From Trichosphaerium sp. ATCC 40318 (Eukaryota; Discosea; Flabellinia; Trichosidae), in the NCBI GenBank assembly GCA_038496445.1, contig JALMLS010000310.1, positions 124,001-188,000 on the forward strand: a stretch of 64,000 bases of DNA, in the 5' to 3' direction. This document shows, piece by piece, positions 12,276 to 24,280 of the stretch. Under the pieces are notes generated by a model. It was not told the origin of the DNA, did no database searches, and saw only the letters and a list, made by a program, of their open reading frames with translations. Each line of letters opens with the position of its first letter. The stretch's first letter is position 1. A program made the position numbers and the translations under genes.

Positions 12276-15200
12276 ATGGATGGGGGTTTAGGTAAATCGA
12301 AATTATACACCCTATTGCTTCGTTTTCGGCGCTGGGGAAGCAGATTTCGACCGGCGAATTAATTTTTACAATTTACCATATTTAACGCCACCAGCGTCTT
12401 ATTTGCGTTCCCCAAACAAAGTTTTAAATCTAGATTTTACTGCTGCGTCTAAAATACTCTTAAACTTACTTCAAATTTGTAACATAAGCTGTAGAGACGG
12501 TAGAGAGTTTTCTAGAGACTCAGAGTCGAGGTATTATCCACACGAACCAACCACGTTGAGCCCCAAAAGACGCAATAACCGTGAAGAAACACCACGCTCG
12601 CAATATACATACAGAGATCACCGCTTCAGGTCGACTTCTTATTCATCGGACAAAGTAAAGGTACGAACGTGGTTTAAGTCGCGTTGGCGAGCAAATCGGC
12701 GTTTTTTTGTTATTAATGCTACCGGGGTTGTGCACTGTTCATCTTTTGGCTTGTGGGCTAATCTGGTTGCTTGTGAAGAATTCCCCTTTTTAACCAATCG
12801 CTTAGAATTTTCGGCCTCGCAGCGACACAGATTTTCACAGCAGTAGCTATCATGGCCATAACTTAGAAAGAGGTTACAGTAACAACTCGTACTACAACAG
12901 TTCTCCTGGTCGCTACACTAGACGTGATCCTTCAAAGACTTGGAGTCCATCAAGTAGAGCCAGAGATAGAAATTATGGGAGTCCGCGATCGCCGGAGCGA
13001 GATTGGGATCGTACAAGTGGGACATACAACAGTAGAGGCAATGGTGCCTCAAGGGATAGAGACAAGCGAAGGTACTTAACTTCGATTTGGCATTAAGTCA
13101 CGCCTTAAGTCACGGCCTTAGCATACTAGAGTGCCTTAAGATTTGCTCTTCTAACTTATTGAAACGCAGGCACTACCCTAAGTCTAGACCGCACGATTGG
13201 TCCAGTAGCAATCATAGACATTCACATGACAGAGATAGTCGTGATTATCGTATTGACGATGATAAATACGACCGACGAGATGTGGACAGAGATAATAGAC
13301 ACCGAGACAGTTCCACCAGAAGTCGCAAAAGGTGCGTATACACTAGGAAAAACAAGATTTTAACTGGTTTTGATAGAGATCGTTCTTCCTCGCCTGCGTA
13401 TTCTCCGTCTCGCTCGTTCCTTGATAAACCGTATCAAGCAGAACCAGAACGAAGAGACTCCAAAAAACCAAGATTGGATTCACCTCGCCTTGGCTCTTCG
13501 CCTGATCGTTTGGACTCTCCGAAGGGTACGTTATCAGTTCGAGTGATTTTTGTGCGTTTTTGATGGTTGTTAACTTTTATTTTTTAGACCTTGAGAAATC
13601 GCTCTCTGAAACTACTCGAGAGCCCAAGCAGTCTCCGACCCTCAATAGATCCCACAGTTTTTCTAACCTGGCACCAGGACACGTAGAAATCGCTCAGGAG
13701 AGTTCTTCTAGTGATACACAACTCGGCAATTCGCGTACGTATATTTTGCCCAATCAATGGCGCGTATTGCTCGCTCTTCTAACACAGGTTTTAGCGCCAA
13801 TGTCAAGTCCTTCTCGCAAGTTTGAAAAGACTGATCTGCCTGTCCCTACTGTAGCTGAAGCGGAAGCACCTCTGCAGAAGGTTGTAGTTGAAGAACAGAA
13901 GAATATAACAATAGAACAAGAGTTACAAACATTATTGGAGTCTAGAAAAGCGTTTTTCATGGATATCACAGCAAAAGAAGAAGAACTTGAAGAGCTTGAT
14001 AACGAGCTTGAAAAACTAAAGATTGAAGAAGCGAACCTAGAGAAACGGTTACGTGCGTTAGAGAATAATTCAGATGATGAATTACCTGATGATGTAATGA
14101 TGGATGAAGCGACAGATAGTGATGTCAAGTCGATGTGTCCTACAACAACGAAAGTTTTTGAACAAAATGCAAAATTGGCAACGAAGACTCATAACGTTTT
14201 TAATGGGTTCTTACTTGGTATCGATGGTGTGGATGTGTCTAAAGAAAAGGGCAGCAGCGAAAAACAGAGATACGTTAAGGAAGAGGTAGCTCGTGAGTTG
14301 AATAGACGTTACCTTCAAGAACAAGCCCGTGAACAAAAACTAAAGACACAACATAAAGACTTGATTTCTAATTTTCAAAAAAAACTACGGACAAAGAAGA
14401 TTCGAAAGAAGAGGCTCAAGGAGCGTCGTGGGAACTCAAGTCGTGTGTTACGTTCATCAAGACAACCAGCAGAGAGAAAACAACCAGAGCCTTCAAAAGA
14501 AGATATCTTACAGTCGCGTTTTATGCGCACTCGTGCTGATATTCCGGATATGATCCTAGATCCTGAGATACGTCAACGACAGAGGTTTTATAATACCAAC
14601 AGATTGGTCGTTGATCCTGTGGCTGACTATGAGGAATGGAAGAAGAGCCGTACTTGGTCCAAGGGAGAGGAACTTACTTTTGTTTCTGCGTACCTTGCTC
14701 AACCTAAAAACTTTGAATACATTTCGAGCTTATTGCCTAAACGTGATATCTCTGAATGTGTTTGGTATTACTACACGAATAAGCATAGATTGAAGCTCAA
14801 GGAGAAGACAAGGCGAGAGATTCCACCTCAGATTGCAGGATCTGTTCCTGTACCGTCTCATGTCGTCTCAGAGCAGTATTTGGGCTCTACAGATACTTGG
14901 AGATTCGGAAGCGGGTCTACACGTACATCTAATCGTTTGAGACGAAAACCTTCGATAAATTATAACGAAACGTCTCATGCTTCTAGTATTGCGGTGCCTG
15001 TGTCAGCCACCTCGAATCCAGGCTTGCCTGGATTGGATAATATCCCTGCAGTACCTGCTTTGGCGCTCCGCGAGGAAGACATGCCTATGGCGATACCACC
15101 AGTGATTGCTGTACGTTTCTTGTTTCTTTTTGTTTTTTTTCTTTATCACGTTTTCTTTGTTGTTAATGTTTGGTGTAGATCTCTCCTACGATATCGGTAT

Positions 15201-17370
15201 CTCCTCGGTCGGGTAGAAGTTCTTCTGTATCTGACTCTTCGCGTTGGGTTGAAAGTGAACGTGATGAGTTTAAACGCTCGTTTATGATTCATGGAAAGAA
15301 CTTTAAAGCTATTTCTGATAATATTGGCACTAAGAATCCAGCTCAATGCAAGAATTTTTACCATAACAACAAGCGCAGGCTTGGGTTAGTCGATGAACCA
15401 GGTCCAAAACCACCTGCAAGAGGAAGAGGACGACCAAGGTACACCTTAATTCTTTTATTCAGGAACTTTTTTTTTTTCTGCCTTTTGAATGATAATCGTT
15501 TCTCTTACTCACATTTAACTCTAGTTGTCATTGGAACGAACCTGAAAAGGCTATTTTCCTTGATAAACTCGCACAGTATGGTAAAGACTGGCGTCGTATT
15601 GAAGAGTACATTGAAACAAAGACGATGGCTCAAATTAAGAATTTTTACCAAAACCATCGTATAAAACTCGCTCTTGACGAACTCTTGCCTATGGCAAAGG
15701 GCCACAAGAAGAGGCGTCGCAAACGACGAAAGTCTCTTTCTCTCTCGCTACAAGCTTCAGAAGATATGGCTTTATCGAATAGCTCAGATGGCAAATCTAG
15801 AGAAGACCGCGTAGTGACTACTGATACGTCAGAGTCTCCAAGAGACAGATCATTCTGGCATGCAGTTTCACAGATTAATTCAACGAGAGGGTATGTCCAT
15901 TAGCGTTTTTGTTTGTTGTTGTGGAGAGCTAATCTTTTTGTTAATTAGGATGCACGCTACAGCCGAAGTGTTGCATAAGTTGACATTGAATAAGCAAGAA
16001 ATTCCTATTGTACCTGTCATGACGACTAGTGCATCTCATACGGGTAATATTGTGGCCAGCCAACGTGTCGATGTTGCTGCAAGAACTGTCATGGCATTCT
16101 TGAAGGAACAAACGAGTTGGGTGTCTACAGAGCACCCAGTCATTCAAGATATTCTGGATAACCCATTGAATGATTTTTCTCGTAACGGGTTTGCACCTAG
16201 CTCTGGTGGTCGTAAGATAGATACATCACGGACGCGGCACTCTTCAATGTATACAAAACCGATGAAACAACAACCTACACCAATGGAAATCGAGCGTGTC
16301 TCAACGAGGTCTTCTAAAAAGGCAGAGTTTCCTCCAATTGGTAAGTTGCGATTTTTTCTTGTTTTTTGCCGTTCTAATCCTCTGTTTTGTAGTTGTTTCG
16401 CCTATAGTCCAATCCAATCCTAGTGTTGGCTTGTTTGTAGCTGATAAACCGCTACCAGAACCTACCAAGCCGACTAAAGAGACAAAGAATGGATTCTTAC
16501 CTACAACGTGCCAAGTTGTTGATTTGCATGAAACTCCTGGCGCTATTGAAATGGCTGAATCTGTCGTTGTAGTAACGCCTGTAGCATCGCCTACAGTACA
16601 GAGCGAACCTCATAGGACTTTATTACCTCCTAGACCGTTGCCAACACCAGAACTAACACGTGCGTTTTCAGAGGTTTAAAATTGTGCATTTTTTTGGGCT
16701 AATTCTTTTCGTAGAGCAAACATGTGGTGAGCTTTCGGTTATTCCTGTAAAACCATCAGCGCCTCAAAAGAAAGTGGTTCAAAAGGAACCAACACCAACA
16801 TTTGTTTCTGAAGGCACACCTTCAACATCAAACCAAACACAAACAATAGACCAAACACAAACAATAGATTCATCAGTGGCTTCAACAACACGACCAGATA
16901 CAAACAAGCCCAAAGCGCACATATCATTTCGTTTTTCGTCGTCGGCACCACCAGCACCGTTCAAACCTTCAAAAGTATCAAAGCTTTCACCTGATATGGC
17001 TGCTCTTGCGATGAATAATCCGTTCTTGAATATAAAAAAGGAAGTTGTGGCTGATTCTCGTAAAGAGAAGCCTAGCCGATTAACTGTCGCGATGTTGCTT
17101 AATGATGATCATCAACCTACAACTGAGCCTTTCAGCAGTTTTACAACACAAGAAACGCGTACTGGACCTGGATTTGGCTCATTAAATGGTTCATTAAGGC
17201 AAGATAAAACAACAACAAATGGGCATTTTACGCCCATAACGACGCCTCCTTTTGTTGAAGGACCTTTAATACATCAATCAATGTCCTCTCTTGCACCTAA
17301 TCAGGGTACAAATGGAGGTACTGCGAAAAAGACTCATCATAGTAGTAATTTTGCTCCGCCTAAAACATAG
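12276..17370 (+). CDS. NCoR/SMRT-family corepressor with three SANT/Myb domains
   Basis: Chromatin corepressor scaffold of the NCoR/SMRT type, which recruits HDAC3-class deacetylases in animals. The N-terminal exons (about 12490-13530) are rich in Arg, Ser, Tyr and Asp (RDRDRSSSPAYSPSRS). A coiled coil follows at about 13890-14065 (EEELEELDNELEKLKIEEANLEKRLR), where NCoR has its GPS2/TBL1-interaction helix, and then a basic coiled region (about 14260-14420). SANT1 is WSKGEELTFVSAYLAQPKNF with ECVWYYYTNKH (about 14650-14790). SANT2 is WVESERDEFKRSFMIHGKNF with AQCKNFYHNNKRR (about 15247-15380). A third is WNEPEKAIFLDKLAQYGKDW with AQIKNFYQNH (about 15532-15660). The tail is Pro/Thr/Ser-rich and ends at 17370. 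Introns are short; those at about 15113-15178 and 15439-15525 are clear. The start is uncertain: ATG at 12276 is the best candidate, but exon 1 is very short. Confidence 0.85.
14650..15665 (+). other. SANT1, SANT2 and SANT3 domain block of the NCoR-like gene
   Basis: Three SANT/Myb-like helices-turn-helix units with the regularly spaced tryptophan/aromatic residues (W...F...F/W...CxxFY). SANT1 and SANT2 match the NCoR pair in order and in diagnostic residues (ISECVWYYYTNK; PAQCKNFYHNNKRR). The third resembles SANT2 (MAQIKNFYQNHR) and probably arose by internal duplication. Introns separate SANT1 from SANT2 and SANT2 from SANT3. Confidence 0.85.
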
Positions 17371-17715
17371 TCGTGGGTAAAAAGAATTTAGAGCTTCAGA
17401 CAGATTATTAATGTAAATTTTTTTTTCTTCCTTCGCCCACCTTTGTGTGTTGGAATTTGTAATTTATTAAAAAATAAGAAAAGCAAATAATGCTGATCAA
17501 TTCTTGTATGTAATACTTTTGTTGTAATGTCAAATTTGAACAATTTTTTTTTTTGTTCAGTCGTTCTGTACCGTATTGTACCGTATGGATCAGTAGTGTT
17601 AAAGATATGGGGATTCTCGTTTATGTTGGCGAAACAATTATGATAGCTTTTTTGTCGTTTTACTTGCTTTTTATTAAGGTTATGGTACATATTTACAGGT
17701 TGTTTTTTTTTTTGT
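17371..17715. other. intergenic, T-rich convergent 3' flank
   Basis: 345 bases with several T runs (about 17418, 17550, 17705) and AATAAG/ATAAGAAAAG motifs that may serve polyadenylation of both flanking genes. Short frames here are low-complexity and unsupported. Confidence 0.4.
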
Positions 17716-18066
17716 TTAGTTTAGTATGTAGTTCAATGTCATTTGATTTCCACACTGTTGTTGTATTGTCTTCTGTTTTCTTAATCTTGATGTTGTTTTT
17801 TTATTGATTGTGGCTGGTTTAACTGTTTCAGTGTCGTCACCATAACAAAAAGCTGCTGGAAACTTAAATTCACGTGCTACAGCGTTTGGTCTGTACATCG
17901 AAAACCCTTGTTGTAGTTGATACCTTCTTCTGAAACGCTGCTTCTTTATAGAGCATAAAGGCGGAGCAGGCATTTGCGTATTATGAAAATGAAGAACCAC
18001 GTGATTTTTTCTTTGTCTGCTAACAAGTTTGTTTTCTCTTTCTATAAATTTTCTATAATGTTCCAT
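17716..18066 (-). CDS. small basic hypothetical protein
   Basis: An uninterrupted ATG-started frame of 116 codons. It is rich in Arg, Lys and Gln (KKQRFRRRYQLQQG, TTSRLRKQKTIQQQ) and has an internal PAPPLCSIKK stretch. No family is recognised. Composition is protein-like in residues 1-75; the last 40 residues are low-complexity, and an intron could redirect the end. It lies convergent to the NCoR-like gene. It may be a real small nuclear or ribosome-associated protein or a chance frame. Confidence 0.4.
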   Translation of the reverse strand: MEHYRKFIERENKLVSRQRKNHVVLHFHNTQMPAPPLCSIKKQRFRRRYQLQQGFSMYRPNAVAREFKFPAAFCYGDDTETVKPATINKKTTSRLRKQKTIQQQCGNQMTLNYILN

Positions 18067-19653
18067 TTGTGTTTTGTATCAAGTTGCTTTGTTTACAATG
18101 GTTTTAAGTCATTCTAAATAGCAACATTGTGAATTGATATGTCGCCACTTTTATCCCAAAGCTCCAAAACTGAATCGTATGTTAACTGTCAACAACAATG
18201 ACAACCGCCCAGCCTGTTGTTTTTACATGTACATGTGAGTTGCTTTTTCAGTGAAAAAGAAAACAAAAACACTAAAGTACACGGATTCACACATTACTGC
18301 CAACATAGTTTAAAAATATGCCATAGCACTGTAGTACTACCCGATACGATATTGAAAAAAAACTACCACTCGGCTAAATCAATCACTCTCGGATAAATAG
18401 TTGGGAAACGAAATAGTTGGAAACCTACACAGGACTGGCGAGAAAATGATGGCTTTTCATCGTTGTATCTGATTGGATGACCATTAAACCGAGAAGGGAG
18501 CTAATATAGATTGGTTTTGCGTTGCTTTTTGCTGTAGTTTTGTTTCATGAAAGAAAGTATGATAATATATTGCGTTATAAATATCGTGTACTTTCACTTC
18601 GAAAACTTTATTTTTACGAGACAACGTATCCAATGAGTCTTGCTTGGTAATAGTGTTTTTAAAAAACATTGTATTCTATAGACTTCCCGGAGTCAGTATA
18701 ATTTAGAATTGTCTGTAGCAATTTGCAATGTTTTGACGCACAGTTTATTTGGCTTATAAAACAACATGAAAAAACCCAACGTTCCAATGCTACACATAGA
18801 GTGTTCGGATGTCAAGGTGTTAGAAACCAATATGAATTTACTATTTGACACTTGGAGATATTGTTTGTGATTTGACCGAACCAATGGGACTAATCGAACC
18901 CTCTCAAGTATGGAGAAACGTACAGCTTCGATCTTACCTCTTAGTCTCAGAGGTAAGATCGAAGCTGTACGTTTCTCTATACTTGTACTATCCAATATTA
19001 TGTAGGACATTATACCTTTTTATTTCGCTTTTAGCTCTTTGAACAGCTCTCTTCCATGGTCTATTGAAACTGACATTGAAAAGGTTGCTATCACTAAACG
19101 CACGTAGTACTATGAAGGACAGTATTGGCACGCAACTAATTCGCATCGATAGGTGAGAATATTAGTAAAACTTGAATGAGGCAATATTTGCCTAGATTTT
19201 GTCACACTTGCTTGATACGGACACTAGCAAGAGCAATAAAACTGACCTCTGGCTATTAGATACAAAGCACGCACATGTAGCAGTCTACTCTCACAACAAG
19301 TCAAGTATTTAATTTAACGGAAGAATACTTTTCCACCCGAGAAGCTGTTGTGGTGTTGAGCACTGCGTTGAGTTTCGTCTATCTTTACACCACCAACAAA
19401 CGTGATACTTTCCATACTAGCCTTTAAGGCTTTACTTTATGCGTAAGAAACGTCGGGTTGTTCACTACATCGCGCTGACGCTGGTTGCTTTCCTTCTTAG
19501 GTTAGAATACTGCTCCCACTAGCGCGTTGTGTGAACGCTAGATAATTTGATTTTTAGTTACAATCGAGCCTTTCGCGTGTAATTCTTACTCAATACATAG
19601 TGTGCAGTGCTATTGCTGAGAAATTACTCCCGCAATGGAAGAACTGTGACTTT
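18067..19653. other. 1.6-kb gene-poor stretch with a long hairpin
   Basis: No multi-exon model could be built. The longest frame (18693-19010, minus, 105 codons, ATG-started) runs straight through the 18905-18985 hairpin, so part of its translation is an artefact of the palindrome. Short splice-like fragments near 19110-19150 could not be joined into a gene. The right end must hold the promoter of the beta-helix gene (plus) and the left end that of the small basic protein (minus). Confidence 0.45.
18905..18985. repeat. near-perfect inverted repeat (37-bp arms, 7-nt loop)
   Basis: The left arm 18905-18941 and the right arm 18949-18985 are reverse complements with a single mismatch (G/A at the seventh-eighth base). 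The loop is TAGTCTC. The arms begin CAAGTATGGAGAAACGTACA on the left and end with its complement on the right. Transcribed, this gives an 81-nt hairpin with 36 of 37 pairs. It is not flanked by an obvious target-site duplication. Confidence 0.95.
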
Positions 19654-22179
19654 ATGTTTAATACACGTGACATGGTGCTAAGAAGTATTGTTACCTTATT
19701 GTTTACTGTTCTAGCCAGTATGGGTTGCTATGCAGCGAGTAAGAGTAATGTTGTCTGTTCAGTTTAATTTGATATTAGTTTACGCTTCCCATAGTCATAG
19801 CTGTGGTACAAACTTGGGATGTTACATGGATCTAACAGATACCGATATTATACTCGATCCACTACTATCGTACACCATCGCTAGTTCAGTTATAGTTACT
19901 CATGATATCAATGTAACAACAGGTACGCTAGTTGTGAACAAATATCAAAAAGGAACCTAACGCTGTTTGTTCAAAAGAAATTGGTCAACCACGTGCTAGA
20001 GTATCTTGTTCTACTTCGTGTCAGTTGAAACCTTTGAACCTTTCTTCTTTGCACAAAGTCTGCTTTTCTAGAGTAACTTTTTCTTGTGCCTTGACTCTTG
20101 AGGGGTTTTCTTCTCTTGTTTTTGAGTACGTTTGTTTGGGTTTTCGCTCAGTAAATATCCTCATAGCAGTTGTGAGTTTTCTTCTATGAACATCAACCAA
20201 GATCGTATTGTGACAACAGAAAATATAGCGTACGATGACAATCTTCTTGACTGACCGTTTAAACCTCCTAGCGCTGTTACCTTTTCACATACAAACTTTC
20301 TACATAACACTGTACGCCATCGTGATATGCATATTTATGGAGGCTTGGTGCATATCTTTCTATCACACAGTGTTATTTTCTCGTACTGCCAATTTATAAG
20401 CAACAACGTTCATGCAGAATCGATCGCTATTAGAGGTAAGTAGTTAGGTTTGTAGCTTTTTTTATCTCACGTGAACTTAATGCAGGTGGAGCTATTTTTA
20501 GCAACCAAGTTAACGAGGTACACCCTTTCAACTGTTGTAAACTAATTTGGTATTAGATTGAAATCAGTGATAGCGTATTCCAAAGAAATATCGTCCACAC
20601 AAACAGTGCGTACTGCTCGCTGTGTTGCAATATGTTTTCTGATGATTATAGATCAAAGCAGAGGAGGAGTATTGTTTAGTTCCTCTACTGTAGAGAAGAC
20701 ACGAGTATTGCGTACCTTGTTTGAACATAACTATGCCCCTGATTCGGGGATTGGAGATGGTAAAGTGATATTAAGTAAAACAACAGTTGCTATGCTGATG
20801 TATTTATTGTAAGGTTGTTTGATAAATGGACATAAAGATATGCTCATTTCTGGGTCACTTTTTCATATGAATGGCTGCAACGACAGAAAACAAGCAAAGT
20901 AAGTGTCAACTCTTCTGTGAATAATTGAATTATAAAACTGATGATTGATCAAAAGTGTATTTGTAAAGTATACTTTGCTAATGTCTTAATGTATAGCGAG
21001 CTGATTTATTTGAACAACGGAAAGATACTTATTGAGTATGTCAATAATATATGCTTTAAGTCTAATACAATCTAAGGGACTCGGTATTTGAAGGCATTTA
21101 TTAATTGTCACGTGTTAAATCATAACAATCCAAAAATAGAATCACCGACAATTAGGATTTTTATTGTCAGCTGCAACCCAGCCCCGCCAATGCTCGGAGG
21201 TCCATTTGAACAAGTGACTATATCTAAAGCATTATATAGTACGCATGTATTTATTTTAACATACTAACATAAATATAGCAAACAATGGCATGGTGAGCTT
21301 AATAGGAGACTTTTGCGACAACGCTACTTATTCTGAAACATGTGATGAGCTTCCAACTAGTTGCTGTGAGGGTGAGTGTTGTATTATGTTGCTATGGTTT
21401 AACCCATGTACAGGTGATGTAACTATTGACAACAACCTATATAATAGCGCAACCTGTTCCAGACAATCGTATTCTGATCAAGTTCCATGTTTTAATTGTG
21501 AAGCAGGCTCTTGTAGTATAAATTCACCTAATTGTACCATTAACACAAATGTCGTCAACACTGACACAGTCATCATTGATAAATCACTGACCATTAAAGG
21601 AGACTTGAACAACGATGGAAGTGTTATTATTGAAGGCAATACCACTTTGATAGTTCATGGTACATCTTTTTTTGTATAAAAGGAAAAAACTCTTATTGTA
21701 CCTGTTAAGGCTGTGCGACCTTGGGCCAATTCATTGTGAATACTTCAAGTATAAACATATCGCGCAGCGATACCTTTGTGTTCCATGCGATCAAAGGCAC
21801 TTGTATCAATGGAAAGGTTATAGTCGTTGACAATGATGAGTGTGTCAAAGCTTCTCAAAGCCGAGATAACACTGGGTAAGATTACAATGATCTTACACTT
21901 TTCTCACAGCTATTCTAAGGGTATTGATAACGCTTGTTCGACAAGATAATTGCGAGTTTTCTTGGCTACCTGTGATCGTTGGGTGCGCAGTAGGTGCTGC
22001 CCTATTGGTACGTGATTAAGAATAAGACTGTCACCAAACTAAACTGTTTTTTTTAAACACAGTGTGTTGTTATAACTTTGCTTGTTATTATTTGTACACC
22101 GAAACTTCGCAAGTTCTTCATACCTTATGAACAAAGAATCGATGCAAATGGCAAAATAGTAATGACGCCAAGACAATAA
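19654..22179 (+). CDS. secreted/type I membrane protein with right-handed beta-helix repeats
   Basis: ATG at 19654 gives a signal peptide (MVLRSIVTLLFTVLASMGCYA). A 38-base intron then leads into SHSCGTNLGCYMDLTDTDIILDPLL. Many very short exons follow (for example GGAIFSNQVNE at about 20486-20518, IEISDSVFQRNIVHTN at 20556-20604, and a GGVLFSSSTVE exon at about 20652). Repeated GGAIFS/GGVLFS words and alternating short beta strands are those of pectin-lyase-like or Chlamydia-Pmp-like beta-helices. A Cys-rich part (DFCDNATYSETCDELPTSCC, about 21309-21370) is followed by evenly spaced strands (TDTVIIDKSLTIKGDLNNDG). The last exons encode one membrane segment (WLPVIVGCAVGAALL with CVVITLLVIICTPK) and a short basic tail ending MTPRQ at 22179. 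Several internal exon edges are unresolved. Function unknown; adhesion or surface display is plausible. Confidence 0.7.
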
Positions 22180-22456
22180 ATATTGTACGAATAAATCTGT
22201 CAATTTTCCACATTTTCTTTTTTCAACAGGTTAACGTGCCCTTTCCATTTATAAGATTTCACTAACCCTGGAACGACGTTTTGCTTAAAAGTAATTCACG
22301 GAAATACTAAATAAGTATCGCTAAGTCACGTGCTCCAATAAACGTTTATTAAAACCGTCGATACCATCTCACCTGCATCGCGGAGTTGTTTGGCACCTCG
22401 TAATATCGAAAACTATACGAACTGCACTTCAAGCTAATTACTACAAAATAAACGAC
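22180..22456. promoter_or_regulatory. intergenic region with GTCACGTG site
   Basis: A 277-base interval between the beta-helix gene and the PH-domain gene. It contains GTCACGTGCTCC at about 22326, roughly 130 bases upstream of the PH-gene ATG, a position compatible with a bHLH-type binding site. No other structure seen. Confidence 0.4.
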
Positions 22457-23286
22457 ATGGATTCGCCTAAAACAGGTGTGTAGCGCACAGTGGTGAATAT
22501 ATATTGTTAATTAAGGATATATTAGGTAAAATCATGTATGAGGGCGTTGAAGAGGATAATATTGACGTAGCAGATTGGCTACAACTACGTTATAAAGAGT
22601 TCAACATGAGGAGGTACTGTGTTGTAGCAGGAACAACTTTGTCAGTATACAAGATTGATAGAGTGCGTAGAGTTATTTGTACAACTTCTGTACCGATTAA
22701 TACTGTTAGTCAAGCACAGGACGCCTCACTGTCAGTTGTCCATCTGTACGCTTTTCGCAATTAAGTTTTGGACTACTTATCACGTGGGTTGTACTGGTAA
22801 CGATATTTTTAGACTCTCAATAAGACCATTTGTTTGCAATTAGACTCTGAGATGATTGTGAATAAGCTTGATAGAGAACCAAAGAAAGGATCAGAATTTA
22901 TGATAAAAGCCAGTGGAAAAACTCTGTACTTGTTTGCTCCAACTGAACATACACGTGAGAGATGGGTTTCACACCTCCAAGCCGTACAAGCGGTTAGTTT
23001 ATTTGTAGATATGTAACCACTAACGTTAGACAAAGGATGCCAAACTGAAAGCAGAAGAAGAGCCTGAAGAATACGAAGAAGAGAAACTAGCTGCAGAAAG
23101 AGAGAAAAACCGCGCGGTACAGTCTCATGATATTCAGTTTTCCTACTCACTGAAGTATAGTCTCCCAGAAGATCACTTGATGACTCAAATATTGGCACTA
23201 AGGAGGAACCAGCTCGCGATTTTGGCCAAACCATTTATTCTCTATTCGAAAGTCTATTTACTTGGCGCTTCTCTCCAAATACTTAG
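22457..23286 (+). CDS. PH-domain protein
   Basis: ATG at 22457 (MDSPKT) is spliced in phase to GKIMYEGVEEDNIDVADWLQLRYKEFNMRRYCVVAGTTLSVYK (about 22526-22650). This is the N-terminal half of a pleckstrin-homology domain, with the usual basic RRYCV strand. After an intron, LDSEMIVNKLDREPKKGSEFMIKASGKTLYLFAPTEHTRERWVSHLQAVQA (about 22842-22995) completes the domain, including the invariant C-terminal-helix Trp. An acidic/charged helix (KLKAEEEPEEYEEEKLAAEREKNR) follows. The last exon most likely reads SPRRSLDDSNIGTKEEPARDFGQTIYSLFESLFTWRFSPNT, ending at 23286. PH domains bind phosphoinositides or protein partners; with no second domain this looks like a small membrane-recruitment adaptor. Confidence 0.78.
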
Positions 23287-23587
23287 TTTATAATACACTG
23301 TTGATGAGCGAATTAGTTAGGATAGTTAGTGGTAACAGGAAAAAATTGTAAGATAAAAATCCAGTGTTGTATTTGCACGTAAATTTCGGTTTGAAAAAAA
23401 AACCACTTTATTACAAAATGTGGTACTAGTACTAGCTTTTACATCGTAAGATATTTAAACCACGTGCATTCTACAATTACATTATTAGTTGTAAAAAAAG
23501 CAGCAACGACCACACGAAATAAAAATCACCAGTGCTATTTTAATATCTTGTTCCGAAACAAAACCCGAGGAATAGTAAACAAATATT
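23287..23587. other. convergent 3' region
   Basis: 301 bases between two convergent genes. AT-rich with A runs near 23397 and a CCACGTGCATTC word at about 23460. No gene seen. Confidence 0.4.
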
Positions 23588-24280
23588 TTATTGAACACGA
23601 GAATAGCCTGTTTTCTTGTCCTTGATAGCGTGTCTCAAGTACAGTGATCCCATTACAAAAGCGGCAGCATTCACAAATGAAAGTGCAACTACCTTACCAA
23701 GAATTGAAGATCTGTCAAACGGTTGAATCTTGAATTCGCCGGAATCAAATGACAACTGTTCAAGAAGGCCCATACAGCACGTTGCAGCAGCTGCAAGGAA
23801 TATAAAAACACCAGCAAACCGATGTAGAACCAAAAAAGGAGCACGTACGCTCCCTGGTACGCCCGGAACGACAAATATGATTAAACTTGCCAAAACGAGC
23901 AAACCCATTAGAGGCACTAGCGTTATGCCTATCCAAGCGTGTATGGAGGTGCAATGAGGGAATCCATGCATATCATGGTCTTTAAAGATAGCAATAATAC
24001 CACCTACGGCAGCAACAAATGCAAGTACATTGGCGGTAGCGTGAAGAGCTTTTAGTATCTTACGCGGTAGTTTGATCGGAATATGCCAAAATATCATCGA
24101 TTGGCCCATTAAAGAGAAGAATGCCAATACCATCATTATAGGGTGGTAGTTAAAAGGAAAATCGCCTTTGCGAGGCCATGAATACGTCCATGACAAGGTT
24201 AGTACAAGTGGTAAATGGACAAATAGCCATGCAAGTGAATGAATCACTATGCGCACAATCATTCCTGCATCGACGGACAT
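23588..24280 (-). CDS. cytochrome b561 family transmembrane ferrireductase
   Basis: Intronless 230-residue frame starting at ATG 24278-24280. Cytochrome b561 proteins pass electrons across a membrane, typically from cytosolic ascorbate, to reduce luminal ascorbyl radical or ferric iron. Six hydrophobic segments are visible. The four conserved heme ligands are present: His46 (FNYHPIMM) pairs with His114 (SIHAWIG), and His80 (KALHATAN) pairs with His153 (VLHRFAG). The C-terminal tail is short and basic. The lack of introns is notable beside intron-dense neighbours but not unusual at this size. Endolysosomal or plasma-membrane location is likely from family knowledge. Confidence 0.93.
   Translation of the reverse strand: MSVDAGMIVRIVIHSLAWLFVHLPLVLTLSWTYSWPRKGDFPFNYHPIMMVLAFFSLMGQSMIFWHIPIKLPRKILKALHATANVLAFVAAVGGIIAIFKDHDMHGFPHCTSIHAWIGITLVPLMGLLVLASLIIFVVPGVPGSVRAPFLVLHRFAGVFIFLAAAATCCMGLLEQLSFDSGEFKIQPFDRSSILGKVVALSFVNAAAFVMGSLYLRHAIKDKKTGYSRVQ

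Noticed and set aside
18693-19010. 105-codon ATG-started minus-strand frame
   Set aside because: It crosses the long hairpin and has no family resemblance, so it was left as a chance frame.
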